Shown here: positions 56,308-64,000 of the stretch, piece after piece | Position numbering within the stretch: the stretch's first letter is position 1 | Layout: each line of letters starts with the position of its first letter | Source of the DNA: Caulobacter sp. | GTDB lineage: Bacteria > Pseudomonadota > Alphaproteobacteria > Caulobacterales > Caulobacteraceae | DNA: 64,000 nucleotides | Direction of reading: 5' to 3' | Assembly (NCBI GenBank): GCA_030645575.1 | Contig: JAUSMJ010000077.1 | Span: 42,008 to 106,007 of the forward strand | Program-made: the position numbers and the translations under genes | The notes under the pieces: generated by a model | Seen by the model: only the letters and a program-made list of their open reading frames with translations | What the model was told of the DNA's origin: nothing | Database searches by the model: none

Positions 56308-57203
56308 AGTTCATACACCCGCGAGCAGTACTCGCACGTCACCCGCACCATCCCGTCCTCCTCGACCATCTCCGCCCGCTCCTCGTCGCTGAAGCTCTCC
56401 AGCACCCCCGCGATCCGCTCCATCGAACAGCGGCAGAAGGCCTTCAGCGGCTTCGGCTCGAACAGGCGCACGCCGTCCTCGTTGAACAGCCGCCACAGCA
56501 GGGTCTCCGCCGGCAAACTCGGGTCGATCAGTTCGTCTTCGCCGGTGGTTTCGAACAGGGCCTGGGCGCGGGTCCAGGCGTCGGCGGTGTCGCCGCGGGT
56601 TTCGTCGCCGGCGATGTTCTGGATCAGCAGGCCGCCGGCGCGCCAACTAAGTCCCTCTCCGGTGTCGGCCTGGCCGACGGCCAGGCGGATGCGGGTGGGG
56701 GTCTGTTCGGACTGGGCGAAATACTGTTCGGCGCACAGGGCCAGGGTCTCGCCCTCGATGGCCGTGACGCCCTGGTAGCGGTCCATGTCCGGCCCCTGGT
56801 CCACGGTCATGATGAACACGCCCTGGCCCAGCAGCGTGCGGGCGCCGGGCCGGGCGAAGCCCGTGCTGACCTCGGCGAGGCGGTCGGCGTCGAAGCGGCA
56901 GTAGCCGCGCAGGGCGCCGGCCGTGTCGTAATCAACCACCACATAGGCCACCGGGCCGTCGCCCTGGGCCTGGACGATCAGCCGGCCGTCGAACTTCAGG
57001 CTGGAGCCGACCAGGGCGGCCAGGGCGCAGGCCTCGCCCAGCAGGTTGGCGACGGCCTCGGGGTAGTCGTGGCGGGTCAGGATCTCGTGCACGGCGTCGC
57101 CCAGCCGCACGATGCGGCCGCGCACGGGCCAGCCCTCGATCTGGAAGGTGGCGACGAGGTTGTCGGCGGGGGTCGGGGCGGCGGTGAAGGCGGTCTCGGT
57201 CAT
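56298..57203 (-). CDS. hslO: Redox-regulated chaperone Hsp33
   Basis: A 301-residue holdase activated by oxidation. The C-terminal zinc site is CRCSMERIAGVL with CEYCSRVY (CxC...CxxC). The core shows ALAALVGSSLKFDGRLIVQA QGDGPV and CAEQYFAQSEQTPTRIRL. ATG 57201-57203 was chosen as the usual N-terminus. It lies in the neighbourhood of argD and argF, as in many alphaproteobacteria, but here a peptidase gene and a repeat intervene. Confidence 0.95.
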   Translation of the reverse strand: MTETAFTAAPTPADNLVATFQIEGWPVRGRIVRLGDAVHEILTRHDYPEAVANLLGEACALAALVGSSLKFDGRLIVQAQGDGPVAYVVVDYDTAGALRGYCRFDADRLAEVSTGFARPGARTLLGQGVFIMTVDQGPDMDRYQGVTAIEGETLALCAEQYFAQSEQTPTRIRLAVGQADTGEGLSWRAGGLLIQNIAGDETRGDTADAWTRAQALFETTGEDELIDPSLPAETLLWRLFNEDGVRLFEPKPLKAFCRCSMERIAGVLESFSDEERAEMVEEDGMVRVTCEYCSRVYELEG

Positions 57204-57294
57204 GGCGCGACTAGATAGGGATTTCCGCGGCCGGTTGCGAGCGGCGCCGGAACGGGGCATGGACTCGGCCTCGCCATTGCTCGAAGGCCGTCCC

Positions 57295-59181
57295 ATGCTT
57301 GCGATCGTCCGCGCCGTTCTGCTGTCCTGCCTGCTGGCCGGCTGCGCCCTGGTTCCGCCCGCCGCGACGCCGGCGGCCGCGACGCCCGAGGTGGCGCCGA
57401 TCCTGATGACCGCCGACGCGATCGACGCGGGCTCCTGGGCCCGGCCGCGCGAGGCGCGGGTGACGCATGTCGATCTGGACCTGTCGGCCGACTTCGACGC
57501 CCATGTGGTCGGCGGCACGGCCGGGCTGGACATCCAGGCCGCGCCCGGCGTCGGCGAGGTGGTGCTCGACACGCTGGACCTGACCATCCTGGGCGTCACC
57601 GATGGCGCGGGCCGCGCGCTGGTCTGGACGCTGGGCGCGGCCGAGGGCGACAAGGGCGCGCCGCTGACCGTGCAGCTGGCCGGCGCCACGCGCGTGGTGG
57701 TGGCCTATCGCTCCAGCGCCGGCGCGCTGGCGCTGCAGTGGCTGCCGCCCGAGCTGACGGCCGGCAAGGTCAAGCCCTACCTCTACAGCCAGGGCCAGCC
57801 GACGCTGAACCGCAGCTGGATCCCGACCCAGGACAGCCCGGGCGTGCGCCAGACCTGGACCGCGCGGATGGTCGTGCCGCAGGGGCTGACCGCCGTGATG
57901 AGCGGCGAGAAGCTGACGCCGACCGGCGAGCCCGCCGGGCCCGGCCGGCGCGCCTTCCGCTTCCGCATGACCCATCCGACCGCGCCCTATCTGATCGCGC
58001 TGGCCGCCGGGGACATCGCGTTCAAGGCGCTGGGTCCGCGCACGGGCGTCTATACCGAGCCGTCGATGATCGACCGGGCGGCCTATGAGCTGGCCGACAC
58101 CGAGAAGATGGTCGAGGCGGCCGAGGCGCTCTACGGCCCCTATCGCTGGGGCCGCTACGACGTGCTGGTGCTGCCGCCGGCGTTTCCGTACGGCGGGATG
58201 GAGAACACCACCCTGACCTTCCTGACCCCGACCTTCATCACCGGCGACCGGGCCAATGTGGGCCTGGTGGCGCACGAGCTGGCGCACAGCTGGTCGGGCA
58301 ACCTGGTGACCAACGCCACCTGGGACGACATCTGGCTCAACGAGGGCTTCACCAGCTATGTCGAGAACCGCATGATGGAGGCGCTCTACGGCCCCGGGCG
58401 GGCCGGCGTCGAGGCGGACCTGAGCTGGGACGAGCTGCAGCGGGACGTGGCCGCGGAGCCGGCGGCGGCCGTGACGTTGTTCGGCTCGGGCACGACCGTG
58501 GAGTACGTCAAGGGCGAGGCCTTCCTGCGCACGCTGGAGCACGCGTTCGGCCGCGACCGCTGGGACGCCTATCTGCGCGGCTATTTCGACCGCCACGCGT
58601 TCCGGCCGCAGACCACGGCCGGCTTCCTGGCCGACCTGCGCGAGCATCTGGTCAAGGGCGACGCAGGCCTGGAGGCCAGGCTGCAGCTCGACGAATGGGT
58701 CTATCGGCCGACCATCCCGTCGGGCGCCTGGCACGAGGCCTCGCCGGCCCTGCTGGCGATCGACGCCCAGGTGGCGGCCTTCGTCGGCGGGGCCCCGGCC
58801 GCGAGCATCCCCGGCAAGACCTGGACGACCCAGGAGTGGCAGCGGTTCCTCAACAACCTGCCGCGCCAGCTGCCCGCCGCGCGGCTGGCCGACCTCGACG
58901 GCGCGTTCGGCCTGTCGGCCTCGACCAACGCCTATGTGCGGGCCGGCTGGCTGCAGCTGGTGGTGGCCAACCGCTACGCGCCCGCCCTGCCGTCGCTGGA
59001 GGCCTTCCTGGCCAGCAACGGCCGGGGCCTGTTTCTCAACCCGCTGTACAACGGGCTGATCAAGGACAAGGCCTGGGGCGTGCCGCTGGCGCGCCGCTAT
59101 TTCGAGGCGGCGAAGAGCGGCTATCACCCGGCCCTGGCGGCAAGCATCGAGCGGCGCATCGCGGCGGCGGAAAAGCCCTGA
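57295..59181 (+). CDS. M1-family aminopeptidase lipoprotein
   Basis: A 628-residue zinc aminopeptidase related to leukotriene A4 hydrolase. A lipoprotein signal ([18 protein letters not shown], lipobox LAGC) anchors it. [10 protein letters not shown] is the GxMEN substrate motif, [28 protein letters not shown] the HExxH-(18)-E zinc site. The last ~130 residues form the helical C-terminal domain. Starts further upstream exist in frame, but 57295 keeps the signal. It is divergent from hslO. Confidence 0.92.
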   Translation: MLAIVRAVLLSCLLAGCALVPPAATPAAATPEVAPILMTADAIDAGSWARPREARVTHVDLDLSADFDAHVVGGTAGLDIQAAPGVGEVVLDTLDLTILGVTDGAGRALVWTLGAAEGDKGAPLTVQLAGATRVVVAYRSSAGALALQWLPPELTAGKVKPYLYSQGQPTLNRSWIPTQDSPGVRQTWTARMVVPQGLTAVMSGEKLTPTGEPAGPGRRAFRFRMTHPTAPYLIALAAGDIAFKALGPRTGVYTEPSMIDRAAYELADTEKMVEAAEALYGPYRWGRYDVLVLPPAFPYGGMENTTLTFLTPTFITGDRANVGLVAHELAHSWSGNLVTNATWDDIWLNEGFTSYVENRMMEALYGPGRAGVEADLSWDELQRDVAAEPAAAVTLFGSGTTVEYVKGEAFLRTLEHAFGRDRWDAYLRGYFDRHAFRPQTTAGFLADLREHLVKGDAGLEARLQLDEWVYRPTIPSGAWHEASPALLAIDAQVAAFVGGAPAASIPGKTWTTQEWQRFLNNLPRQLPAARLADLDGAFGLSASTNAYVRAGWLQLVVANRYAPALPSLEAFLASNGRGLFLNPLYNGLIKDKAWGVPLARRYFEAAKSGYHPALAASIERRIAAAEKP

Positions 59182-59187
59182 TCGTTC

Positions 59188-59287
59188 GGGGACTGGCTTT
59201 CCTGTCCCTTGGGACTGGATAGCCTGTCCCGTCCGCGCGAGCCGGGGACAGGACAAGCAGTCCCAAGGGACAGCTAGTCCGGTCCCC
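59188..59287. repeat. CAGTCCCAAGGGACAG-type palindrome, copy 3
   Basis: CTGTCCCTTGGGACTG at 59202 and CAGTCCCAAGGGACAG at 59259, within outer GGGGACTGG...CCGGTCCCC arms. It lies between the convergent peptidase and argF genes. Confidence 0.8.
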
Positions 59288-59341
59288 GGGCCCGTCAGTC
59301 CCTCGGAACCGGCCGCTCCAGCTCTTCCAGCGCCACCGGCC

Positions 59342-60277
59342 CTAGCCGATCTTGCCGAAGCACCAGGCGAGGATCGACTTCTGGGCGTGGATGCGGTTCT
59401 CCGCCTCGTCCCAGACCAGCGATCGCGGGCCGTCGATCACCGCGTCGCTGACCTCCTCGCCACGGTGGGCGGGCAGGCAGTGCAGGAACACCGCGCGGCT
59501 GTCGGCCACGGCCATGAGGTCCTCGTCCACCTGGAACGACTCGAACGCGTCCAGCCGGGCCTCGCCATCGACGTCGCCCATCGACACCCAGGTGTCGGTG
59601 ACCACGCAGTCGGCGCCCTGGACGGCGGCGCGCGGGTCGTCGGTCATCTCGATCCGCCCCTGCTGCTCGGCCGCGCGGGCCAGGTCGTAGAGGTCCGGGT
59701 GATAGGCCGCCGGGCAGGCGATGTTCAGCTTGAAGCCCAGCTTGGGCGCGGCGTGAATGAAGCTGGAGCAGACGTTGTTGCCGTCGCCGACCCAGGCGAT
59801 GGTCTTGCCGGCGATCGGCCCGCGATGCTCCTCGAAGGTCAGGATGTCGGCGAGGATCTGGCAGGGGTGGCTCTTGTCGGTCAGGCCGTTGATCACGGGG
59901 ATCGTGGCGTTCTGGGCGAACAGCTCGACGTCCTCGTGCCGGTTGGCGCGGATCATCACCGCATCGACCATGCGCGAGAGGACGCGGGCCGTGTCCTCGA
60001 TCGGCTCGCCGCGCCCCAGCTGCATGTCGGCGGCCGTCGAGATGATGCCCGCGCCGCCGAGCTGGCGGATGGCCGCGTCGAAGCTGAACCGCGTGCGGGT
60101 CGAGTTCTTCTCGAAGATCATCGCCAGGGTGCGGCCCTCGGCGGGGCGGTCCGGATCGACCCGCGCCTGGGTCCAGCCCTTGCGCGCGGCCTTGCGGGCG
60201 CGGGCGTCGTCGAGAATGGCCCGCAGGTCGTGGGCCTCGAGCTTCCAGATATCGATGAAGTGTCTGGGATGGGTCAT
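59342..60277 (-). CDS. argF: Ornithine carbamoyltransferase
   Basis: Makes citrulline from ornithine and carbamoyl phosphate. The 311 residues show [14 protein letters not shown] (STRTR carbamoyl phosphate site), SHPCQILAD (HPxQ) and [11 protein letters not shown] (ornithine-site HCLP). DTWVSMGD is the ornithine loop. It is read leftward 125 nt after argD, from which it is separated by a palindrome. Confidence 0.96.
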   Translation of the reverse strand: MTHPRHFIDIWKLEAHDLRAILDDARARKAARKGWTQARVDPDRPAEGRTLAMIFEKNSTRTRFSFDAAIRQLGGAGIISTAADMQLGRGEPIEDTARVLSRMVDAVMIRANRHEDVELFAQNATIPVINGLTDKSHPCQILADILTFEEHRGPIAGKTIAWVGDGNNVCSSFIHAAPKLGFKLNIACPAAYHPDLYDLARAAEQQGRIEMTDDPRAAVQGADCVVTDTWVSMGDVDGEARLDAFESFQVDEDLMAVADSRAVFLHCLPAHRGEEVSDAVIDGPRSLVWDEAENRIHAQKSILAWCFGKIG

Positions 60278-60285
60278 TATATCCC

Positions 60286-60393
60286 CCGCTCATCCCCGCG
60301 AAGGCGGGGACCCAGGTTTGTTTGTGTTTCCTTCCGCTCGCACCCGGGCTTTCCGAAAAAAGCCTGGGTCCCCGCCTGCGCGGGGATGAGCGG
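60286..60393. repeat. CCGCTCATCCCCGCG palindrome between argD and argF
   Basis: CCGCTCATCCCCGCGAAGGC... GACCCAGG and its complement CCTGGGTCCCCGCCTGCGCG GGGATGAGCGG flank a short loop. It is the same family as the arms around the GIY-YIG gene at 18917-19491. Located inside the arg operon, it could alter argF expression. Confidence 0.8.
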
Positions 60394-60402
60394 AATGGGG
60401 GG

Positions 60403-61620
60403 CTAGGCCGCGGCCTTCGCCCTGGCCGTCTCGCAGGTCTTTTCGAGCTTTTCGATCGCCTCGCGGGCCTCGTCCAGCGTCAGGGTCAGCGGCGGCAGCA
60501 GGCGCACGCAGTTGTCGCCGCCGCCGGCCACCAGCAGGTGATGGTCGCGGGCCATGGCCATGAACTCGCGGTTCACCGGCGTGACCTTGATGCCGATCAG
60601 GAAGCCCTTGCCGCGCACATCGACGATGATGTCGGGGAAGCGATCCTTCAGGCCCGTCAGCTGCTGGTTGAAATAGCCGGCCACGTCGCGGACGTTGGCC
60701 AGGGTCTCTTCCTTGCTGATCTCTTCCAGGGCGGCCAGGCCCACGGCCATGGCCAGCGGGTTGCCGCCGAAGGTCGAGCCGTGGACGCCGACCGTCATGC
60801 CCTTGGCCGCCTCGGCCGTGGCCAGGCAGGCGCCGACCGGGAAGCCGCCGCCCAGCGCCTTGGCGATGGCCATGATGTCCGGCGCCGCGTCGCTGGCCCA
60901 TTCGTGGGCGAACAGCTTGCCCGTGCGGCCCATGCCCGACTGGACCTCGTCATAGATCAGCAGCACGCCGTTCTCGCGCGTCCAGGCGCGGATCTGGTCC
61001 AGGTCGGCCTCGGCCATGGCGCGGGCGCCGCCCTCGCCCTGCACGGGCTCGAGGATCACCGCCGCCGTGGTCGGCGCCTCGATCAGCGCCTTGAGCGCGT
61101 CCATCTCGCCCCATTTGGCCTGGACATAGCCCGGCAGGCGCGGGCCGAAGCCCTCGACATAGGACGGGTTGCCGGCGGCGGTGATGGCCGCGTAGCTGCG
61201 GCCGTGGAACGAGCCGTCGAAGCCGATGATGTCCACCCGTTCCGGATGGCCGTTGGCGGTGTGGTACTTGCGCGCCGTCTTCAGCGCGCACTCGATGGCC
61301 TCGGTGCCCGAGTTGGTGAAGAACACCACGTCGGCGAACGTCGCGTCGGTCAGCGCCGTGGCCAGCGCCTCCTGGCCCGGGATGCGGAAGATGTTGGACA
61401 CGTGCCACAGCTTGTCGGCCTGGGTCTTGAGCACCTCGACCAGCCTGGGATGGCAGTGGCCCAGGCCGTTGGTGGCGATGCCGGCCACGCAGTCGAGATA
61501 GGCCTCGCCCTTGACGTCCCACAGCCGCGCGCCGAGCCCTCGGTCAACCGCCAGCGGGGCGCGGTTATACACGCCCATGATGTGGTCGGGGGTCGCGGTC
61601 GGAGCGTTCGAGGTGGTCAA
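60403..61620 (-). CDS. argD: Acetylornithine/succinyldiaminopimelate aminotransferase
   Basis: A 405-residue class III PLP aminotransferase used in arginine and lysine synthesis. [58 protein letters not shown] (PLP-contacting Asp) and [15 protein letters not shown] (PLP lysine) are visible. The start at 61620 is followed by [20 protein letters not shown]. argD and argF complete, with argH at 87, three arginine genes in the window. Confidence 0.95.
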   Translation of the reverse strand: MTTSNAPTATPDHIMGVYNRAPLAVDRGLGARLWDVKGEAYLDCVAGIATNGLGHCHPRLVEVLKTQADKLWHVSNIFRIPGQEALATALTDATFADVVFFTNSGTEAIECALKTARKYHTANGHPERVDIIGFDGSFHGRSYAAITAAGNPSYVEGFGPRLPGYVQAKWGEMDALKALIEAPTTAAVILEPVQGEGGARAMAEADLDQIRAWTRENGVLLIYDEVQSGMGRTGKLFAHEWASDAAPDIMAIAKALGGGFPVGACLATAEAAKGMTVGVHGSTFGGNPLAMAVGLAALEEISKEETLANVRDVAGYFNQQLTGLKDRFPDIIVDVRGKGFLIGIKVTPVNREFMAMARDHHLLVAGGGDNCVRLLPPLTLTLDEAREAIEKLEKTCETARAKAAA

Positions 61621-61723
61621 GGTCGCCTCCCAAAAGAGAAGACGTCCCCGGGCGATGGCGCGGGGACGGGAAGCTTAAGGCTTCTCACCGGGGACGGGCG
61701 GGATGTCAAGAATTGGGGGTGGC

Positions 61724-61820
61724 GGGACAGGCCTTCCTGTCCCTTGGGACTGGATAGACTGATCCTGCCGCGCTGTGTGGACAGGACAAGCAGTCCCAAG
61801 GGACAGCTAGTCCTGTCCCC
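61724..61820. repeat. CAGTCCCAAGGGACAG-type palindrome, copy 4
   Basis: CTGTCCCTTGGGACTG at 61737 and CAGTCCCAAGGGACAG at 61791, closely matching copy 3, including GGACAGGACAAGCAGTCCCA. It is upstream of argD. Confidence 0.8.
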
Positions 61821-61831
61821 AAGCGTCCGGT

Positions 61832-61934
61832 GGAATTCGGGGAATTCGGTGACAGTTTACGAATTGCCGCCTGCGACGCCGCCGGCGTCAGCGCGACTGA
61901 AATTCGTAAACTGTCACCGAATTCCCGAATTCCC
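61832..61934. repeat. GAATTCGGTGACAGTTT palindrome, copy 2
   Basis: Arms GGGAATTCGGTGACAGTTTA and complement, 26 bp perfect, extended outward by a second GAATTC on each side. Together with copy 4 of the other family it fills the 61621-61940 gap between argD and the next gene. Confidence 0.85.
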
Positions 61935-61940
61935 GCTCCC

Positions 61941-62456
61941 TCACGGAAGAGGATTCAGGCGCTTCACCCGCCCTGCCGCCGCCCGCAGCAGCGCCCGGGC
62001 GTACAGGCGGTGGAAGGGGAGCATCGCGCGGAAGCCCGGGCCGAGGCCGCCGCCCGCCTTGCGCGGGACCACCGCCGTGCCGAACCAGAGGGTGGTGGCC
62101 GCCTCCTGCCCGGGCGCGCTCATCAGCCAGGACCGCGTCGATCCAAGGAAATCGCACAGCAGGATCTGGTCGTCCGCCCGCGCCTCGACGGTCCAGGCGG
62201 CGAAGCGCTCGCTCTCTCCAGCCGCCAGCGCCCGCGCCTGTCGGTCCGTGGACGGCCGCCCCGCGAGAACGGCGAGGACCAGGCGCTCCAGCCTGAACAG
62301 GGCCGTGGTGTAGAAGGCCTCGACAAAGGCCGCCTGGCTGACGGGGCCCGGAACCGTGACGGCGAAGCAGTCAGCATAGCCGCCTCCCCCGCCGTAGCGG
62401 CCCAGCAGGGCGCCCGGTGGCGGTGGCGCTTCGACGATCTGACCAGGCCGTTGCAT
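61941..62456 (-). CDS. Hypothetical protein, possibly DUF2867-like
   Basis: A 171-residue protein: ADCFAVTVPGPVSQAAFVEA FYTTALFRLERL, then AAWTVEARADDQILLCDFLG STRSWLMSA and TLWFGTAVVPR. The pattern of a W-x-V-x-x-R strand, an SW-x-M strand and a late T-x-V strand recalls DUF2867/START-like folds, but I am not sure. ATG 62454-62456 is the likely start. Confidence 0.6.
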   Translation of the reverse strand: MQRPGQIVEAPPPPGALLGRYGGGGGYADCFAVTVPGPVSQAAFVEAFYTTALFRLERLVLAVLAGRPSTDRQARALAAGESERFAAWTVEARADDQILLCDFLGSTRSWLMSAPGQEAATTLWFGTAVVPRKAGGGLGPGFRAMLPFHRLYARALLRAAAGRVKRLNPLP

Positions 62457-62573
62457 CTGTGGCGTTCTCCGGAGCGCGGGCCGACAGCATAGCGGCTTCC
62501 AGCGCGCGTGACGCCGAACTCCGGACATGGGTAAGCTGCCCCCCTGCCCCTCCGCGGACAAGGGATCAAAGCG

Positions 62574-62849
62574 ATGAGCGACGCCGTCGGCCCTGGCGAT
62601 CTGGTGTTGTGCGTCAACGCCGCGCCCAACCATGTCACGGGAGAGGCCGTGCCGCTCGTCGCCGGAGAGACCTATCGCGTCTGGACGGTGATGGACTTCG
62701 CCTGCCCGTGCGGCCGGTCCGACGCCTTGCTCGATATCGGCGTCGATTTCGCCTGGTGCCAGTCGCGCTTCCGGCTGCTGCCGAAGCCGAAGGCGCAGAG
62801 CAAGCCGCGTAAGGCAGCGGCGCCGAGGGAGAAGGAACGGGTGCGGTGA
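62574..62849 (+). CDS. Hypothetical 91-residue protein
   Basis: GDLVLCVNAAPNHVTGEAVP LVAGETYRVWTVMDF is a short SH3-like beta segment, followed by CPCGRSDALLDIG and WCQSRFRLL with three or four cysteines, and a basic tail. Proteins of this sort are small phage- or Caulobacter-type hypotheticals. No function is known. Confidence 0.65.
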   Translation: MSDAVGPGDLVLCVNAAPNHVTGEAVPLVAGETYRVWTVMDFACPCGRSDALLDIGVDFAWCQSRFRLLPKPKAQSKPRKAAAPREKERVR

Positions 62850-62854
62850 GGCGC

Positions 62855-62900
62855 AGGGGACAGGTTATCCTGTCCCTTGGGACTGGATAACCTGTCCCCT
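62855..62900. repeat. CAGTCCCAAGGGACAG-type palindrome, copy 5 (single unit)
   Basis: AGGGGACAGGTTATCC-TGTCCCTTGGGACTGGATAACCTGTCCCCT: one unit only, with arms that are perfectly complementary in the outer 15 bp. The inner CTGTCCCTTGGGACTG is the family core. The gap 62850-63324 consists mainly of this and the next two repeats. Confidence 0.8.
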
Positions 62901-62914
62901 TGCCGCAATTTCCA

Positions 62915-63042
62915 CCGTCATGGCCCGGCTTGTCCGGGCCACCCAAGCACATTGACGAAACAGAACAGGGCGCCGCCGACTTCGGATCGCGCTTGGAGGG
63001 CGCTGTGTTCTTGGGTGGCCCGGACAAGCCGGGCCATGACGG
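62915..63042. repeat. Perfect 33-bp inverted repeat, CCGTCATGGCCCGGC type
   Basis: Arms 62915-62947 and 63010-63042 are exact complements (CCGTCATGGCCCGGCTTGTC...), with GGCCCGG...CCGGGCC inner symmetry. The 62-nt loop has its own GCGCC...GGCGC pair. It is the only copy of this type in the window. Confidence 0.85.
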
Positions 63043-63082
63043 ACCTTTGGGGGATGGGGGGATTTTCCCTGACCACAACCGG

Positions 63083-63215
63083 CCCTGATCTCAGGGCGAG
63101 AGGATCGCCGGTCTCTCCAGCCTGCTCAAGGGCGCTTCGCGTCGCGGAGCGATGGGCCGGAGGCCCACGTCGGCGGACCAAGCTGGATAGACCGGCACGC
63201 TGGCTTGCAAGAGAT
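63083..63215 (-). repeat. Fold-back repeat, copy 3 (inverted)
   Basis: In minus orientation it matches 54078-54207, including 28 identical bases across the central TCGCTCCGCGACGCGAAGCG region. Its arms differ in sequence from copy 2 but still pair with each other (GCCGGTCTCTCCAG with CTGGATAGACCGGC), so the fold is kept. Confidence 0.7.
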
Positions 63216-63324
63216 TGACGGCGAAGTGTCGACGGGGTCGGCGCTTGGCCCGGATGCGTGGAGTGTCGACTAAGGGTGGGGAGCGGACATCCGGCTAAGC
63301 GCGCGATGCAATTGACGACACGCG

Positions 63325-63993
63325 TCATGGAAGCTCGGCATTCAGCTTGTCCGCGAACGAAGAATTGGCTTTTTCGATCGCAAGCGCGACGCCCTTGACC
63401 CAATATTCCTTTCGCTCCCTGAGCACTCGAGTGCCCGGGAGGGCGCTTGGCGGTGGAAAGGGAAAGTCGGTCGAAATCACATATCTTCCAGAGAACTCCT
63501 TGCCATCAATCTCAACCGAGATAACGGCGATAAAGGGTGGATTGGAGTTTGTAACCTCGGACCCGGCATACCAGCCTACGGGAACTCTTTCCGCAGGACA
63601 GTTCGCGCCCATTCCAATCATTCCGGCGCCTACTATCCCCACGCCACCAGGGAACGTGTCGCGTGTTGCCTGACGCCCAACGGCCCCTCCATTCCAAGAT
63701 ACAAGGTACCGCTTTACGATAACCTTTTTCCCGGAAAGCTTGCGACCTAACGTCTGCTCCAAAACGCGCTGAAGGCTAACCGTGCGCGCTTCGACCTGTC
63801 CACGGTCGTCCATTATCGAGATGCCATAACTGCAGGAGAAGATGGTACTTGATCCAGAGACTCCCCTTTGCTTTGCTTCGGAAGCAGGTCTCTGATCTTT
63901 AAAAGACCAGGCACCCTCAATATCCTGACTAAACGACAAGCGCGGCGACAACAGCGTCGCGAGCACGCCGCCGAATATCAGGGCCTTCCGCAC
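63325..63993 (-). CDS. Hypothetical exported protein
   Basis: A 222-residue protein with a signal peptide (ALIFGGVLATLLSPRLSFSQ). The mature part reads DIEGAWSFKDQRPASEAKQR, then GVVGIVGAGMIGMGANCPAE-like glycine-rich sequence and FIAVISVEIDGKEFSGRYVI. No known domain. GC content is clearly lower than in core genes, suggesting recent arrival. It is complete within the window by 7 nt. Confidence 0.65.
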   Translation of the reverse strand: MRKALIFGGVLATLLSPRLSFSQDIEGAWSFKDQRPASEAKQRGVSGSSTIFSCSYGISIMDDRGQVEARTVSLQRVLEQTLGRKLSGKKVIVKRYLVSWNGGAVGRQATRDTFPGGVGIVGAGMIGMGANCPAERVPVGWYAGSEVTNSNPPFIAVISVEIDGKEFSGRYVISTDFPFPPPSALPGTRVLRERKEYWVKGVALAIEKANSSFADKLNAELP

Positions 63994-64000
63994 ACTGATC

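Noticed and set aside
1..64000. CRISPR array
   Set aside because: No series of short direct repeats with regular unique spacers; all repeats seen are palindromes or dispersed.

Overview
The window is about 64 kb of very GC-rich bacterial chromosome. It looks like a member of the Caulobacterales (Caulobacteraceae: Caulobacter/Phenylobacterium type). The grounds are a PodJ-like polar organizer, the alphaproteobacterial tlpA | argH-lptM-lysA arrangement, an ftsE-ftsX-ydcF-plsC run, a chorismate mutase-hisC-tyrC run, and argD, argF and hslO close together. Identification rests on gene content and order; no database search was possible.

Layout. 1-4.6 kb: argH, lptM, lysA and an M28 peptidase, with the edge of a divergent tlpA-like gene. 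4.7-6.9 kb: a decayed XRE regulator, a vapBC pair, hpt and a zinc-ribbon membrane protein. 7.0-10.5 kb: ftsE, ftsX, ydcF-like and plsC as one overlapping operon, then DUF2147. 10.6-13.7 kb: a lipoprotein, a DUF1778/GNAT toxin-antitoxin pair, a ChaC-like enzyme and DUF2125. 13.8-17.1 kb: aromatic amino acid genes followed by an ExbD-like lipoprotein. 17.1-19.5 kb: small regulatory and hypothetical genes and a GIY-YIG nuclease gene bracketed by 51-bp inverted repeats. 19.5-29.4 kb: a DinG-type helicase and a divergent Lhr-type helicase with pdeM, now separated by a 3667-bp IS1-family element. 29.4-34.6 kb: TIGR02186/TauE genes and podJ. 35-44 kb: acyl-CoA dehydrogenases, SDR, DsbA-like isomerase, aldo-keto reductase, an EF-G paralogue and a Baeyer-Villiger-type monooxygenase. 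44-52 kb: ExoD, SDR, tRNA-Gly(CCC), an HD protein, an XRE/membrane cassette, dCTP deaminase, metZ and apaG. 52-56.3 kb: an accessory stretch with a second vapBC-type pair and a three-gene TIGR04255 operon. 56.3-62.8 kb: hslO, an M1 aminopeptidase, argF and argD. The last 1.5 kb is repeats and hypotheticals.

Most notable. The IS1-family element (22330-25996) has 23-bp perfect terminal inverted repeats and a perfect 8-bp target duplication. Besides its transposase it carries a 439-residue protein whose N-terminus resembles proteasome beta subunits/HslV (Thr, Asp17 and Lys33 equivalents). It also carries a small basic glycine-rich protein and a GNAT gene with a tiny upstream ORF and a terminator-like hairpin inside the GNAT 5' coding region. 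Other candidates are the TIGR04255 three-gene operon (54252-55973), the repeat-bracketed GIY-YIG gene, and a palindromic repeat inserted in frame in the Lhr-type helicase.

The window is also rich in dispersed palindromic repeats of at least seven recognisable kinds. Most lie between genes and some between convergent genes, where they could act as terminators.
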